Below the pieces are notes generated by a model that was given only the letters and a program-made list of their open reading frames with translations, searched no databases and had not been told where the DNA came from. Of a DNA stretch of 64,000 nucleotides, positions 16,266-24,663 are shown in pieces. The stretch is taken from assembly GCA_040757065.1 (NCBI GenBank), contig JBFLXR010000005.1, positions 62,001 to 126,000 on the forward strand, given 5' to 3'. The position numbers and the translations under genes were made by a program. Every line of letters begins with the position of its first letter. Position 1 is the first letter of the stretch. Source of the stretch: JBFLXR01 sp040757065 (lineage in GTDB: Bacteria; Pseudomonadota; Gammaproteobacteria; Burkholderiales; Gallionellaceae).

Positions 16266-16931
16266 ATGGCAATGACACAAGACGATTTGAAACGCGAAGT
16301 GGCGAAAGCTGCGATTGAGTATGTGCCGAACGATTGCATCGTGGGCGTGGGAACCGGCTCCACTGCCAATTTCTTTATCGATGAACTGGCCAAAATCAAA
16401 CACCGCATTCGCGGCGCGGTCGCCAGCTCGGAAGCGTCGGCCAAGCGTTTGCAAGGCCACGGCATCGATGTGATTTCTCTGAACGAGGCTGGCGAATTGC
16501 CGGTTTATGTGGACGGGGCCGACGAAATTACCCGTCATATGCATATGACCAAAGGCGGCGGCGGTGCGCTGACCCGTGAAAAAATCGTGGCGGCCGCCAG
16601 CAGAAAATTCGTTTGCGTGTGCGACGAAAGCAAGCTGGTGGATGTGCTGGGTAACTTCCCGTTGCCGATCGAAGTGATCCCGATGGCGCGCAGTCTGGTG
16701 GCGCGCGAAGTCGTGAAACTGGGTGGTCATCCCCAGCTGCGCGAGGGGTTTACCACCGACAACGGCAACCTGATTCTGGATGTGCATGGCCTGCAAATTC
16801 TGAATCCGGTCGAGCTGGAGACCGCGTTGAACCATATTCCCGGCGTGGTGACGAACGGGTTGTTCGCGCGCCGCCCGGCGGACGTGTTGCTGCTGGGTAC
16901 GGCCGAGGGCGTGAAGACGCTGACCGCGTAA
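16266..16931 (+). CDS. rpiA: Ribose-5-phosphate isomerase A
   Basis: RpiA interconverts ribose 5-phosphate and ribulose 5-phosphate, in the pentose phosphate pathway and, in an autotroph, in the Calvin cycle. The 221-residue protein has IVGVGTGSTANFFIDEL (phosphate loop), the acidic site YVDGADEI, and the catalytic KGGGGALTREKIVAA. The length is standard. It is monocistronic or heads a transcript with phoU 57 bases downstream. Confidence 0.97.
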   Translation: MAMTQDDLKREVAKAAIEYVPNDCIVGVGTGSTANFFIDELAKIKHRIRGAVASSEASAKRLQGHGIDVISLNEAGELPVYVDGADEITRHMHMTKGGGGALTREKIVAAASRKFVCVCDESKLVDVLGNFPLPIEVIPMARSLVAREVVKLGGHPQLREGFTTDNGNLILDVHGLQILNPVELETALNHIPGVVTNGLFARRPADVLLLGTAEGVKTLTA

Positions 16932-16965
16932 TAAAAATTTCACATTGCCGGGGTAGGATTGCGCC

Positions 16966-16978
16966 CTTGCAGTGCAAG
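16966..16978. promoter_or_regulatory. Short palindrome upstream of phoU
   Basis: CTTGCA-G-TGCAAG is a perfect 6-bp inverted repeat with one central base, 11 bases before the phoU ATG at 16989. It could be a regulator half-site pair or a hairpin that affects phoU translation. No Pho-box repeat pattern is evident. Confidence 0.3.
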
Positions 16979-16988
16979 AACATAAGGA

Positions 16989-17708
16989 ATGCACAAGATG
17001 GGGACTTCTTCCGAACACACCTCGAAACAGTTCGATGCCGAGCTGGAAGCCGTACGCGCCCGCGTGCTGCAAATGGGCGGTCTGGTGGAAAGCCAGATTC
17101 GTCTGGCATTGGAAGCGCTGGCGAACGGCGATATCGCCCTGATGCACCGCGTGATTGCCGACGACCATCGCGTGAATGCGCTGGAAGTGGAAATCGACGA
17201 AACCTGTAGCCAGATCATTGCGCGCCGTCAACCGGCCGCCGGCGATTTGCGCATGGTGATGACGGTGATTAAAACCATCACCGATCTGGAACGTATCGGC
17301 GACGAGGCGCAAAAGATCGCCCGTATGGCCGAGTTGCTGTCGCAAAAAGAGCGATTCAACTTGCCACGCTATTCTGAAATCAAGCATGCCGCCGAGCTGG
17401 CGCTGGAAATGCTGCGTAAGTCACTCGATTCCTTCGCGCGTTTGGATTTGTCGATTGCCGCTCAAGTGGTTCGGCAAGACGATCAGGTGGATGAAGAGTT
17501 TCGGGCGATTCTGCGCTATCTGATTACCTTCATGATGGAAGATCCGCGCACGATTTCCACTTCGCTGGAAATTTTGTTCGTGGCGAAGGCCATTGAGCGC
17601 ATCGGCGATCACGCCAAGAATATGGCGGAATACGTGGTTTACATGGTTAAGGGGCGCGATGTGCGCCACGTAACCGTGGAAGAAATCGAGCGCGAAGCGC
17701 TGGAGTAG
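16989..17708 (+). CDS. phoU: Phosphate transport regulator PhoU
   Basis: PhoU is a cytoplasmic all-helical protein that links the PstSCAB phosphate transporter to the PhoR kinase and represses the Pho regulon. The 239-residue protein has the two three-helix repeats of the family. Metal-cluster motifs are the E/D-rich helix LERIGDEAQKIARMA in repeat one and AIERIGDHAKNMAEYVVYMV in repeat two. The start MGTSSEHTSKQFDAELEAVR is typical. Unlike in many genomes, no pst genes lie beside it. It is followed 5 bases later by ppx, which fits a polyphosphate/phosphate unit. Confidence 0.95.
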   Translation: MHKMGTSSEHTSKQFDAELEAVRARVLQMGGLVESQIRLALEALANGDIALMHRVIADDHRVNALEVEIDETCSQIIARRQPAAGDLRMVMTVIKTITDLERIGDEAQKIARMAELLSQKERFNLPRYSEIKHAAELALEMLRKSLDSFARLDLSIAAQVVRQDDQVDEEFRAILRYLITFMMEDPRTISTSLEILFVAKAIERIGDHAKNMAEYVVYMVKGRDVRHVTVEEIEREALE

Positions 17709-17713
17709 CCTCC

Positions 17714-19192
17714 GTGGGTCAGCCCTTCCTTGCCGCGGTTGACCTCGGTTCCAACAGTTTTCGTTTGCAGGTCGCCCGGATCGAGGGCGACCAGCTCTAT
17801 ATGCTGGATGGGCTGCGCGAACCGGTGCGACTGGCCGCCGGGCTGGATGCTAACCGTTGTCTCGACAAAGCGGCCCAGCAGCGTGCTTTGGATTGCCTGC
17901 AACGCTTCGGCGAGCGCCTGCGCGGATTTGCGCCGGGTGCGGTGCGGGCGGTTGGCACCAATTCTTTACGGGTGGCGAAAAACGCCCCCGACTTTCTTCC
18001 CTTGGCCGAGCAAGCACTCGGCTTCCCCATCGAAGTAATCGCCGGCCATGAAGAGGCGCGCCTGATCTATGCAGGGGTGGCGCACGGTTTGCCGGTAACG
18101 CAGGAAAAGCGTTTGGTGATGGACATCGGCGGCGGTTCGACCGAATTCATTATCGGGCGGGGGCTGGAACCGCTTCGGCTGGAAAGCCTGTACATGGGGT
18201 GCGTCAGTTTCAGCCGCCGCTTTTTCCCAGATGGGAAGATCGCCAAGACTGCGCTGAAGCAGGCCGAACTGGCTGCGCGCAGCGAATTGCAAAGCATCGT
18301 GGCGGAATTCTCGCGCGGACACTGGCAGCTTGCCCTGGGTTCTTCCGGCACGGCGCGCGTGCTGTGCGATGTGCTGGAGCAGAATGGCTTCAGCGACAGC
18401 GGTATTACGCGCGATGGGCTGGAACAGTTGCGCTCGGTAATATTGCGCTTGGGCGACGTACGCAAGCTGGAAAGCGTTCCGGGGATGAAGGCAGAGCGGG
18501 CATCGGTATTGCCGGGCGGGTTCGCCATTATGGCGGCGGCCTTTCAGGAGCTGGGGATCGAACGCATGCAGCCCGCAATCGGGGCGCTGCGCGAGGGTGT
18601 GCTGTACGATATGCTGGGGCGCTTCCAGCACCACGATATGCGTGAACTGACGGTGCAGCAGTTTGCGCGCCGCTATCATGCGAGCAGCCGACAGGCCGAG
18701 CGCGTGACCCGGCTGGCCGATTTGCTGGCACGCCAGTTTTTGCAGGGACAGCCCGACAGCGAAGCGCTGCGTATGCTGCACTGGGCGGCGCAGTTGCACG
18801 AAATCGGCATCAGCATTGCCCACAGTAGCTATCACAAACACAGTGCCTATATTTTGCGCAATGCCGAGATGCCCGGTTTTTCGCGTAAGGAGCAAGAGCG
18901 GCTGAGTATGCTGGCGCTGGCGCAGCGCGGCAAACTGGACAAGATGCGCGAGCAACTGACCGTGCCGCACGATATGGCATTGGTGATGGCGTTACGCTTA
19001 GCGGTATTGTTCTACCGCAATCGCTCCGATCAACTTTTGCCCCCGCTCGAAGGGCACTATAGCGGAACCAAATTTCACCTGGCCTTGTCGGCCGATTGGC
19101 TGGCGCAGTATCCGCTTACCCAGGCCGCGTTGCTGGAGGAGCAGCAGCGCTGGCGCGAATTCGGCGTATCCTTGCAAATCGTTAAGAATTAG
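17714..19192 (+). CDS. ppx: Exopolyphosphatase (Ppx/GppA family)
   Basis: Ppx releases phosphate from the ends of polyphosphate; the related GppA acts on pppGpp. The 492-residue protein starts at a GTG (17714). The ASKHA-fold loops are AAVDLGSNSFRLQVARI, near residue 6, and VMDIGGGSTEFIIGRG, around residue 136. The C-terminal half is an HD-like helical domain (LHWAAQLHEIGISIAHSSYH). The length matches the full Ppx form. Its coupling to phoU suggests a role in phosphate homeostasis. Ppx versus GppA cannot be settled by motif. Confidence 0.92.
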   Translation: MGQPFLAAVDLGSNSFRLQVARIEGDQLYMLDGLREPVRLAAGLDANRCLDKAAQQRALDCLQRFGERLRGFAPGAVRAVGTNSLRVAKNAPDFLPLAEQALGFPIEVIAGHEEARLIYAGVAHGLPVTQEKRLVMDIGGGSTEFIIGRGLEPLRLESLYMGCVSFSRRFFPDGKIAKTALKQAELAARSELQSIVAEFSRGHWQLALGSSGTARVLCDVLEQNGFSDSGITRDGLEQLRSVILRLGDVRKLESVPGMKAERASVLPGGFAIMAAAFQELGIERMQPAIGALREGVLYDMLGRFQHHDMRELTVQQFARRYHASSRQAERVTRLADLLARQFLQGQPDSEALRMLHWAAQLHEIGISIAHSSYHKHSAYILRNAEMPGFSRKEQERLSMLALAQRGKLDKMREQLTVPHDMALVMALRLAVLFYRNRSDQLLPPLEGHYSGTKFHLALSADWLAQYPLTQAALLEEQQRWREFGVSLQIVKN

Positions 19193-19193
19193 C

Positions 19194-19835
19194 TTAATCG
19201 TCCAGCCTATAGCGGACGGTAAATTGGTAACGGCCGCGTACTGCGCGGCCGTTTTTCATCGGCGGGCTGTAGCGCTGGCCGCGCAGCATCGCCAGTGCCG
19301 CTTCTTCGAAGTAACCGCGCGGCTGCGCTTTGATCACGCTGGCCTGATCGATTTCGCCGCGCTCGTTAATCCATAATTCCAGAGTTACACTGCCCTCGAT
19401 TCCGCCATCGCGTGCGCGCGGCGGATAGGTTTGCCGCATTTTGGTCAGCAGCTTGGGTATGGCGTCGAGCGATTCCGTCGGGTAATACTCCGGTTCGGCG
19501 GCTGGCGGCGGGCTGGCAGCGGTTTCCGGCGCGGGGGCTGTCGTTGCGGTAGCGATCGGTGCAGGCTGGGCAGGCGAGGGTATCGCTTCGGTGCGTTGCG
19601 TGCTGGCGCGCGTTGCCTTGGCTGGCGTTTCAGGAGCAGCCGGTTCCGTTGCCGGCTGCGGCACGGGGGCTGCGGGAGCGAGGCGGGCGACCAGCGTCAG
19701 CGGGGTGCTGGCCGCCGGAATCGCGGTGAAACCCCGGTTTGCGAGCAGCAGTGCGCCGTGCAGAGCGACGGATACGCCGAGCGCGAGGGTCAGCCGTCGA
19801 TCTGTGCGTGCGATGTCAGCGCGCTGCCGCACCAT
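19194..19835 (-). CDS. TonB-like energy transducer
   Basis: This 213-residue protein has one N-terminal membrane anchor (ALGVSVALHGALLLAN, residues 18-33) and a Pro/Ala-rich periplasm-spanning linker (about 45-115). A C-terminal TonB domain follows (PPRARDGGIEGSVTLELWIN, then GYFEEAALAMLRGQRYSPPM and YQFTVRYRLDD). TonB proteins transmit proton-motive force to outer-membrane receptors. No exbB/exbD or receptor gene is adjacent. The family member seen here is the shorter kind often found beside dsbC, where its partner is unknown. Its start overlaps the dsbC end by 20 bp, so the two are cotranscribed. Confidence 0.85.
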   Translation of the reverse strand: MVRQRADIARTDRRLTLALGVSVALHGALLLANRGFTAIPAASTPLTLVARLAPAAPVPQPATEPAAPETPAKATRASTQRTEAIPSPAQPAPIATATTAPAPETAASPPPAAEPEYYPTESLDAIPKLLTKMRQTYPPRARDGGIEGSVTLELWINERGEIDQASVIKAQPRGYFEEAALAMLRGQRYSPPMKNGRAVRGRYQFTVRYRLDD

Positions 19836-20511
19836 TCAAGGCTTTTTCCAGTTCGCTGGCGGGCAGGAAACCCGGTACTTGCATTCCATCGGCAAAAATC
19901 AGCGTCGGCGTGCCGGTCACGCGCAGGCGGCGACCAAGTTCGACGACTTTGGCGGTCGGCGTCTGGCATTCTGCAGCCGCCGGGGCGATGCCGTTCAGCA
20001 TCAGATCGTCCCACGCTTTGGCGCGGTCCTTGCTGCACCAAATGTTTTGTACTTTTTCATCTGAGCCGGGGAAAATCGGATACAGGAACAGATACAGCGT
20101 GACGTTGTTGACCTTCTGGAGTTCGCGTTCCAGCTTCTTGCAGAATCCGCAGTTCGGATCGGTAAAATAAACCAGCTTGCGGCTGCCGTTGCCCTTGACG
20201 CGCTTCATGGCGAGGTCGAGCGGTAAGCTGTCGAAGCGAATGGCGAACAATTCGCGCGAACGTTCCTCGGTCAGGTTGCGGCGCGATTTCAGGTCGTAAA
20301 TGTTGCCGTCGATCAGATGTTGCACCTTTTCATCGGTGTAGAGTACTTGGCTCGCAGTATCGACTTCGTACAGCCCTGCGACCGGAGCTTTCAGCACCCG
20401 CTCGATTTTGCCGAGTTGCGGATAATTTTTTTCCAGCGCGGCCTTGACTTCGGCTTCTCCGGCAATGGCGGGGGAAATGGCGGACAGAAACAGTAAGAGA
20501 TATTTCAGCAT
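19816..20511 (-). CDS. dsbC: Thiol:disulfide interchange protein DsbC
   Basis: DsbC is the V-shaped homodimeric periplasmic disulfide isomerase kept reduced by DsbD. The 231-residue protein has a signal peptide (MLKYLLLFLSAISPAIAGEA, cleavage near residue 18). The N-terminal DsbC dimerisation domain contains VLKAPVAGLYEVDTASQVLY and GNIYDLKSRRNLTEER. The thioredoxin-like catalytic domain carries CGFC in DPNCGFCKKLER and the cis-proline RVTGTPTLIFADG. It is a second periplasmic isomerase in addition to the CPYC protein at 5427. It lies between the ubiquinone hydroxylase-like gene and the TonB-like gene. Confidence 0.94.
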   Translation of the reverse strand: MLKYLLLFLSAISPAIAGEAEVKAALEKNYPQLGKIERVLKAPVAGLYEVDTASQVLYTDEKVQHLIDGNIYDLKSRRNLTEERSRELFAIRFDSLPLDLAMKRVKGNGSRKLVYFTDPNCGFCKKLERELQKVNNVTLYLFLYPIFPGSDEKVQNIWCSKDRAKAWDDLMLNGIAPAAAECQTPTAKVVELGRRLRVTGTPTLIFADGMQVPGFLPASELEKALNGAAAR

Positions 20512-20525
20512 GGTGAACCTTCGGT

Positions 20526-21683
20526 TTAGTTGAGCGCGTGCTGCGCCAGCATTTTTTTTAGCGGCAAAATGCGGTTGACCGCATTGAGTCCGAGATTGCG
20601 CAAGGTGCCGAGCAAGGGATGGTCGTTGACGAACAAGTGCTTCAGCGCATCGGTCGTGAGTTGCATCGACAGAATATCTTCGCGGCGGCTGCGTTCATAG
20701 CGGCGCAGCAAGTGCGGATCGCCGCAATCAGTCTGCGCACCGCGTTGCAGTAGCACTTCCGCCAACTTACGCACATCGCGGAAGCCGAGGTTGACGCCTT
20801 GCCCGGCGAGCGGATGCACATTGTGTGCGGCATCGCCGATTAGCGCCATGCGCGGCCCGACGATATGCGGCAAATTCAATACCCGCAGCGGGAAACCGGC
20901 CGGCGGCGTAACCAGTTCCAGCTCGCCAAGTTGGTGTTGTCCGGCGGCGGCGACCTGAGCGCAGAACTCTTGCGGAGAAAGTTGTTGCAAGGTAGCGGCT
21001 TTTTGCGGGCTGACCGACCAGACGATGGAGATCATCTGATCCGGCAAGGGTAGATAGGCCAGAATGCCATCGGGCTGAAACCACTGGTAGGCGATGTCGC
21101 GGTGCGGCTTCTCGGTTTTGAAATTGGCGACGACGCCATGTTGTTCGTAAGGCGTGGGAACTTCGTCGATACCTGCCTGACGGCGTACCCACGAATCGCG
21201 CCCGTCAGCCCCGACGATCAGTTTGGCTTGCAGGCTGCGACCGTCTTCCAGCGTCAGGCGCGCGCCGTTTTCCTGCCAGCTGAGTGTGCTGCACCGGGCG
21301 GGTTGGTAGAGGGTCAGGTTGTCTTGTTGTTGTATGGTTTCCCATAAGGCTTGCAGCATCAGCCGGTTTTCCAGAATGAAGGTCAGTTCCGGTGCGCCAG
21401 CCTGATAAGCGGAAAAATCCAGTTCCGCCCCCCTGTCGCCGAATACCCGCATGCGTTCGACGCGTTGTACCCGGCGGCTATCCATGCGCTGCCATGCGCC
21501 GCATTCGCGCAAGAAAGCAGCATTGCCGGGGGTAATGGCGTAGATGCGGCTGTCCCAGCCGCTCAGATCGAGCTGGGCGGACTGGCTTTCCACCAGTGCC
21601 AGATTCAGGCCGCTCGACTTGAGCGCAGCGGCCAGGCTGGCGCCGACCAGCCCCCCGCCGATGATGAGCACGTCGTAATTCAT
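20526..21683 (-). CDS. UbiH/UbiF/VisC/COQ6 family FAD-dependent hydroxylase
   Basis: This family hydroxylates the aromatic ring of ubiquinone precursors with FAD, NAD(P)H and O2. The 385-residue protein starts at the ATG at 21683 (MNYDVLIIGGGLVGASLAAA, a dinucleotide-binding fold). It has the mid-domain LIVGADGRDSWVRRQAG and the FAD-ribityl motif ALIGDAAHNVHPLAGQGVNL, diagnostic of the family. The upstream ATG at 21713 adds 10 unconserved residues. Which ring carbon it modifies cannot be read from sequence; betaproteobacteria use several paralogues. It fits the ubiC and ubiA genes found elsewhere in the window. Confidence 0.92.
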   Translation of the reverse strand: MNYDVLIIGGGLVGASLAAALKSSGLNLALVESQSAQLDLSGWDSRIYAITPGNAAFLRECGAWQRMDSRRVQRVERMRVFGDRGAELDFSAYQAGAPELTFILENRLMLQALWETIQQQDNLTLYQPARCSTLSWQENGARLTLEDGRSLQAKLIVGADGRDSWVRRQAGIDEVPTPYEQHGVVANFKTEKPHRDIAYQWFQPDGILAYLPLPDQMISIVWSVSPQKAATLQQLSPQEFCAQVAAAGQHQLGELELVTPPAGFPLRVLNLPHIVGPRMALIGDAAHNVHPLAGQGVNLGFRDVRKLAEVLLQRGAQTDCGDPHLLRRYERSRREDILSMQLTTDALKHLFVNDHPLLGTLRNLGLNAVNRILPLKKMLAQHALN

Positions 21684-21767
21684 GTCGGTATGGGTGTGCG
21701 AATTGCGCAGCATGATAGCACGCTTAAGGCGATTAATTTATAATCAACGACCTTTCCGGGAATCATC

Positions 21768-22775
21768 ATGCAAATCGGCCCCTATCGCCTCAAAAACAAC
21801 TTGATCGTCGCCCCGATGGCGGGTGTCACCGATCGTCCGTTCCGCATGCTCTGCAAGCGCATGGGCGCGGGCATGGCCGTCAGCGAGATGGTGGCTTCCA
21901 ACTCCTTGTTGTACGGCTCAGAAAAAACCAAGCGCCGTGCCAATCACGAGGGCGAAACCGATCCGATTTCGGTGCAGATCGTCGGTGCCGATCCTAAAAT
22001 GCTGGCGCAGGCCGCACGCTACAATGTCGAGCGCGGGGCGCAGATTATCGACATTAACATGGGCTGCCCGGCCAAGAAAATCTGTAACGTGATGGCCGGC
22101 TCTGCCTTGTTGCAGAATGAAACGCTGGTCGGCGAGATTCTGGAATCGGTGGTCGGTGCGGTCGAAGTGCCGGTGACGCTGAAAATTCGTACCGGCTGGG
22201 ATAAAAACAACCGCAATGCGGTACGGATTGCACAAATTGCCGAGTCCAGCGGCATTCAGGCACTGGCCATTCATGGCCGTACCCGCGCTTGCGGCTATAC
22301 CGGTGATGCGGAATACGACACCATTGCCGCGGTGAAAGATGCAGTCGGCATCCCGATTATCGCCAACGGCGATATCACCACGCCGGAAAAGGCGCGGTTT
22401 GTGTTGCAAAAAACCGGTGCCGATGCGGTGATGATCGGTCGGGCGGCGCAAGGCCGTCCTTGGTTGTTCCGCGAGATTGCGCATTTTCTGGAAACCGGCG
22501 AGCGCATGTCCGCTCCCGAGGTTGCCGAGATTCGTACAGTGCTGTTGGCACATCTGGACGATTTGTACGGTTTCTACGGCGAATATTCCGGCGTACGCAT
22601 GGCGCGGAAACACATCTCTTGGTATACCAAGGGGTTGGCGGGGTCGGCGCATTTCCGCCATCACATGAATCAACTGGAAAGCACAGTCGAGCAGTTGGCG
22701 GCGGTGCGCGACTTTTTTGACGAGCAAATGCAACGCGGTGCGCGTTTGCATTACACAGACGAGCTGGCGGCATGA
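21768..22775 (+). CDS. dusB: tRNA-dihydrouridine synthase B
   Basis: DusB reduces uridine in the D-loop of tRNA using FMN and NADPH. The 335-residue protein begins MQIGPYRLKNNLIVAPMAGV. It contains the catalytic-cysteine motif DINMGCPAKKICNVMAGSAL, the FMN-binding VKLKIRTGWD equivalent (TLKIRTGWDKNN), ALAIHGRTRACGYTG and IIANGDITTPEKA. The overlap of its stop with the fis start (4 bp) reproduces the dusB-fis operon conserved in beta- and gammaproteobacteria. Confidence 0.97.
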   Translation: MQIGPYRLKNNLIVAPMAGVTDRPFRMLCKRMGAGMAVSEMVASNSLLYGSEKTKRRANHEGETDPISVQIVGADPKMLAQAARYNVERGAQIIDINMGCPAKKICNVMAGSALLQNETLVGEILESVVGAVEVPVTLKIRTGWDKNNRNAVRIAQIAESSGIQALAIHGRTRACGYTGDAEYDTIAAVKDAVGIPIIANGDITTPEKARFVLQKTGADAVMIGRAAQGRPWLFREIAHFLETGERMSAPEVAEIRTVLLAHLDDLYGFYGEYSGVRMARKHISWYTKGLAGSAHFRHHMNQLESTVEQLAAVRDFFDEQMQRGARLHYTDELAA

Positions 22776-23035
22776 CCGAACGGTGCGATTGCATGTTGAA
22801 CGAAAACGAGATTGCACGCTATGTGCGGCAGGAGCTGACCGAGTATTTCCGCAATCTGGATGGCGAAGCCCCGCCCTGCGCGATTTATGACATGGTGGTG
22901 AATTGCGTGGAAAAACCGCTGATCGAAACCGTGCTGCACTATGCGGGCGGCAACCAGACGCGCGCAGCCGATTTGCTGGGTATGAACCGCAACACGCTGC
23001 GCAAGAAAATTCAAATTCTCAACATTAAAAACTAG
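22772..23035 (+). CDS. fis: Fis family nucleoid protein
   Basis: Fis bends DNA and controls rRNA promoters and nucleoid structure. The 87-residue protein has the core LTEYFRNLDGEAPPCAIYDM, with the PLIETVLHYAGGNQTRAADL helix-turn-helix entry, and ends with LGMNRNTLRKKIQIL, the recognition helix. Its ATG lies in the ATGA overlap with dusB. A second in-frame ATG seven codons later (MLNENEIARYV) is also possible, since the first residues TERCDC are not conserved. Confidence 0.95.
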   Translation: MTERCDCMLNENEIARYVRQELTEYFRNLDGEAPPCAIYDMVVNCVEKPLIETVLHYAGGNQTRAADLLGMNRNTLRKKIQILNIKN

Positions 23036-23043
23036 GACTGTTC

Positions 23044-24609
23044 ATGGCTGCTATTCAACAAGCATTAATCAGTGTTTCCGACAAAACCGGCGTGCTCGAA
23101 TTTGCACGCGGCCTGCACGCGCAGGGCGTCAAGCTGCTTTCTACCGGCGGTACGGCGAAGATGCTGGCTGATGCCGGGATCCCGGTGACCGAGGTTTCCG
23201 ACTACACCGGATTCCCTGAAATGCTGGATGGTCGCGTTAAGACGCTGCAACCCAAGGTGCATGCCGGGATTCTGGCGCGCCGCGATGTGGCGGAGCATGT
23301 TGCGACCTTGGAGAAACACGGTATTCCGACGATTGATCTGGTGGTGGTGAATCTGTACCCGTTCAGCCAGACTGTGGCGAAGCCGGATTGCACGCTGGAA
23401 GATGCGATCGAAAACATCGACATCGGCGGACCGACCATGGTGCGCGCGGCAGCGAAAAATCACGCGCATGTCGCGATCGTGACCGATCCGGCCGATTACG
23501 ATGCGATCCTGAGCGAAATACAGGCCAACGGCGGGGCGGTTTCCGCTGCTACGCGCTTCGATTTGGCGAAGAAAGCGTTCTCCCATACGGCAGCGTACGA
23601 CAGTGCAATCAGCAACTATCTGACAGCAATTGCCGCCGACGGTAGCCGCAATGCGTATCCGGCGCAAATCAATTTCAACTTCGCCAAAGTGCAGGATATG
23701 CGTTACGGCGAAAATCCGCATCAAAGCGCTGCGTTTTATCGCGACCTGAACGCAGTGAGCGGAGGGATTGCCGATTACACGCAGTTGCAAGGCAAGGAGT
23801 TGTCTTACAACAACATCGGCGATTCCGATGCGGCATGGGAATGTGTGAAAACGTTCGATCAACCGGCTTGTGTGATCGTGAAACATGCCAACCCGTGCGG
23901 CGTAGCGATTGCCGATGGCTCACTGAATGCCTATAAGCTGGCTTACGCGACCGATACGACTTCTGCCTTCGGCGGCATTATCGCTTTCAACCGTGAATTG
24001 GATGCGGCGACAGCAGCTGCGATTATCGCAAACCAGTTCGTCGAAGTGATTATTGCACCGTCGGTAACGGCTGAGGCATTGCAAGTGTTGGCACCGAAGC
24101 AAAACGTGCGCGTGTTGACTGTTCCGCTGTCCAATGCGGCGAATGCGCTGGATTTCAAGCGCGTCGGCGGCGGGCTGTTGGTGCAAACCCCTGATTCGCT
24201 GAATGTGCAGGCAGCACAGCTGCGTGTGGTGACCAAGGCGCAACCGAGCGCTGAGCAATTGCAGGATTTGCTGTTCGCTTGGCGTGTGGCGAAGTATGTT
24301 AAGTCGAATGCGATCGTATTCTGCAAGAACGGCCAGACCCTAGGGGTCGGTGCAGGTCAGATGAGTCGCGTGGACAGTACCCGTATTGCGTCGATCAAGG
24401 CGCAGAATGCCGGGTTGAGCCTGGCCGGTTCGGTGGTGGCTTCCGATGCATTCTTCCCGTTCCGTGACGGTGTCGATGTGCTGGCGGCAGCCGGCGCGAA
24501 GGCGGTTATCCAGCCCGGCGGCAGTATGCGCGACGAAGAAGTCATTGCAGCTGCGGACGAGCACGGCTTGGCGATGGTGTTTACCGGTTACCGTCATTTC
24601 CGTCATTAA
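23044..24609 (+). CDS. purH: Bifunctional AICAR formyltransferase / IMP cyclohydrolase
   Basis: PurH performs the last two steps of purine synthesis. The 521-residue protein has an N-terminal MGS-like cyclohydrolase domain (ALISVSDKTGVLEFARGLHA, LLSTGGTAKMLADAGIPVTE, GRVKTLQPKVHAGILARRD). The C-terminal formyltransferase carries the catalytic KHANPCGVAI (Lys-His) and the end GGSMRDEEVIAAADEHGLAM. It is 8 bases after fis and 54 bases before purD, the purHD order common in proteobacteria. Confidence 0.98.
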   Translation: MAAIQQALISVSDKTGVLEFARGLHAQGVKLLSTGGTAKMLADAGIPVTEVSDYTGFPEMLDGRVKTLQPKVHAGILARRDVAEHVATLEKHGIPTIDLVVVNLYPFSQTVAKPDCTLEDAIENIDIGGPTMVRAAAKNHAHVAIVTDPADYDAILSEIQANGGAVSAATRFDLAKKAFSHTAAYDSAISNYLTAIAADGSRNAYPAQINFNFAKVQDMRYGENPHQSAAFYRDLNAVSGGIADYTQLQGKELSYNNIGDSDAAWECVKTFDQPACVIVKHANPCGVAIADGSLNAYKLAYATDTTSAFGGIIAFNRELDAATAAAIIANQFVEVIIAPSVTAEALQVLAPKQNVRVLTVPLSNAANALDFKRVGGGLLVQTPDSLNVQAAQLRVVTKAQPSAEQLQDLLFAWRVAKYVKSNAIVFCKNGQTLGVGAGQMSRVDSTRIASIKAQNAGLSLAGSVVASDAFFPFRDGVDVLAAAGAKAVIQPGGSMRDEEVIAAADEHGLAMVFTGYRHFRH

Positions 24610-24615
24610 GCTTTT

Positions 24616-24638
24616 CGCCCGCCCATTCCGGGCGGGCG
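24616..24638 (+). terminator. Hairpin between purH and purD
   Basis: CGCCCGCCC (24616-24624) pairs with GGGCGGGCG (24630-24638) around ATTCC, followed only by CTTTCAAA. The stem is strong but the uridine run is weak. It may partially terminate transcription or stabilise the purH end rather than fully separating purD. Confidence 0.5.
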
Positions 24639-24663
24639 CTTTCAAATACAATCTGAGGTCGTT

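Noticed and set aside
16869..16931. Pho box upstream of phoU
   Set aside because: No direct repeats of the Pho-box type were seen between rpiA and phoU; only a short CTTGCA/TGCAAG palindrome at 16966-16978.
24616..24638. purH-purD hairpin as a full terminator separating two operons
   Set aside because: The uridine run is weak and purH-purD order and spacing fit one transcript with at most partial termination.
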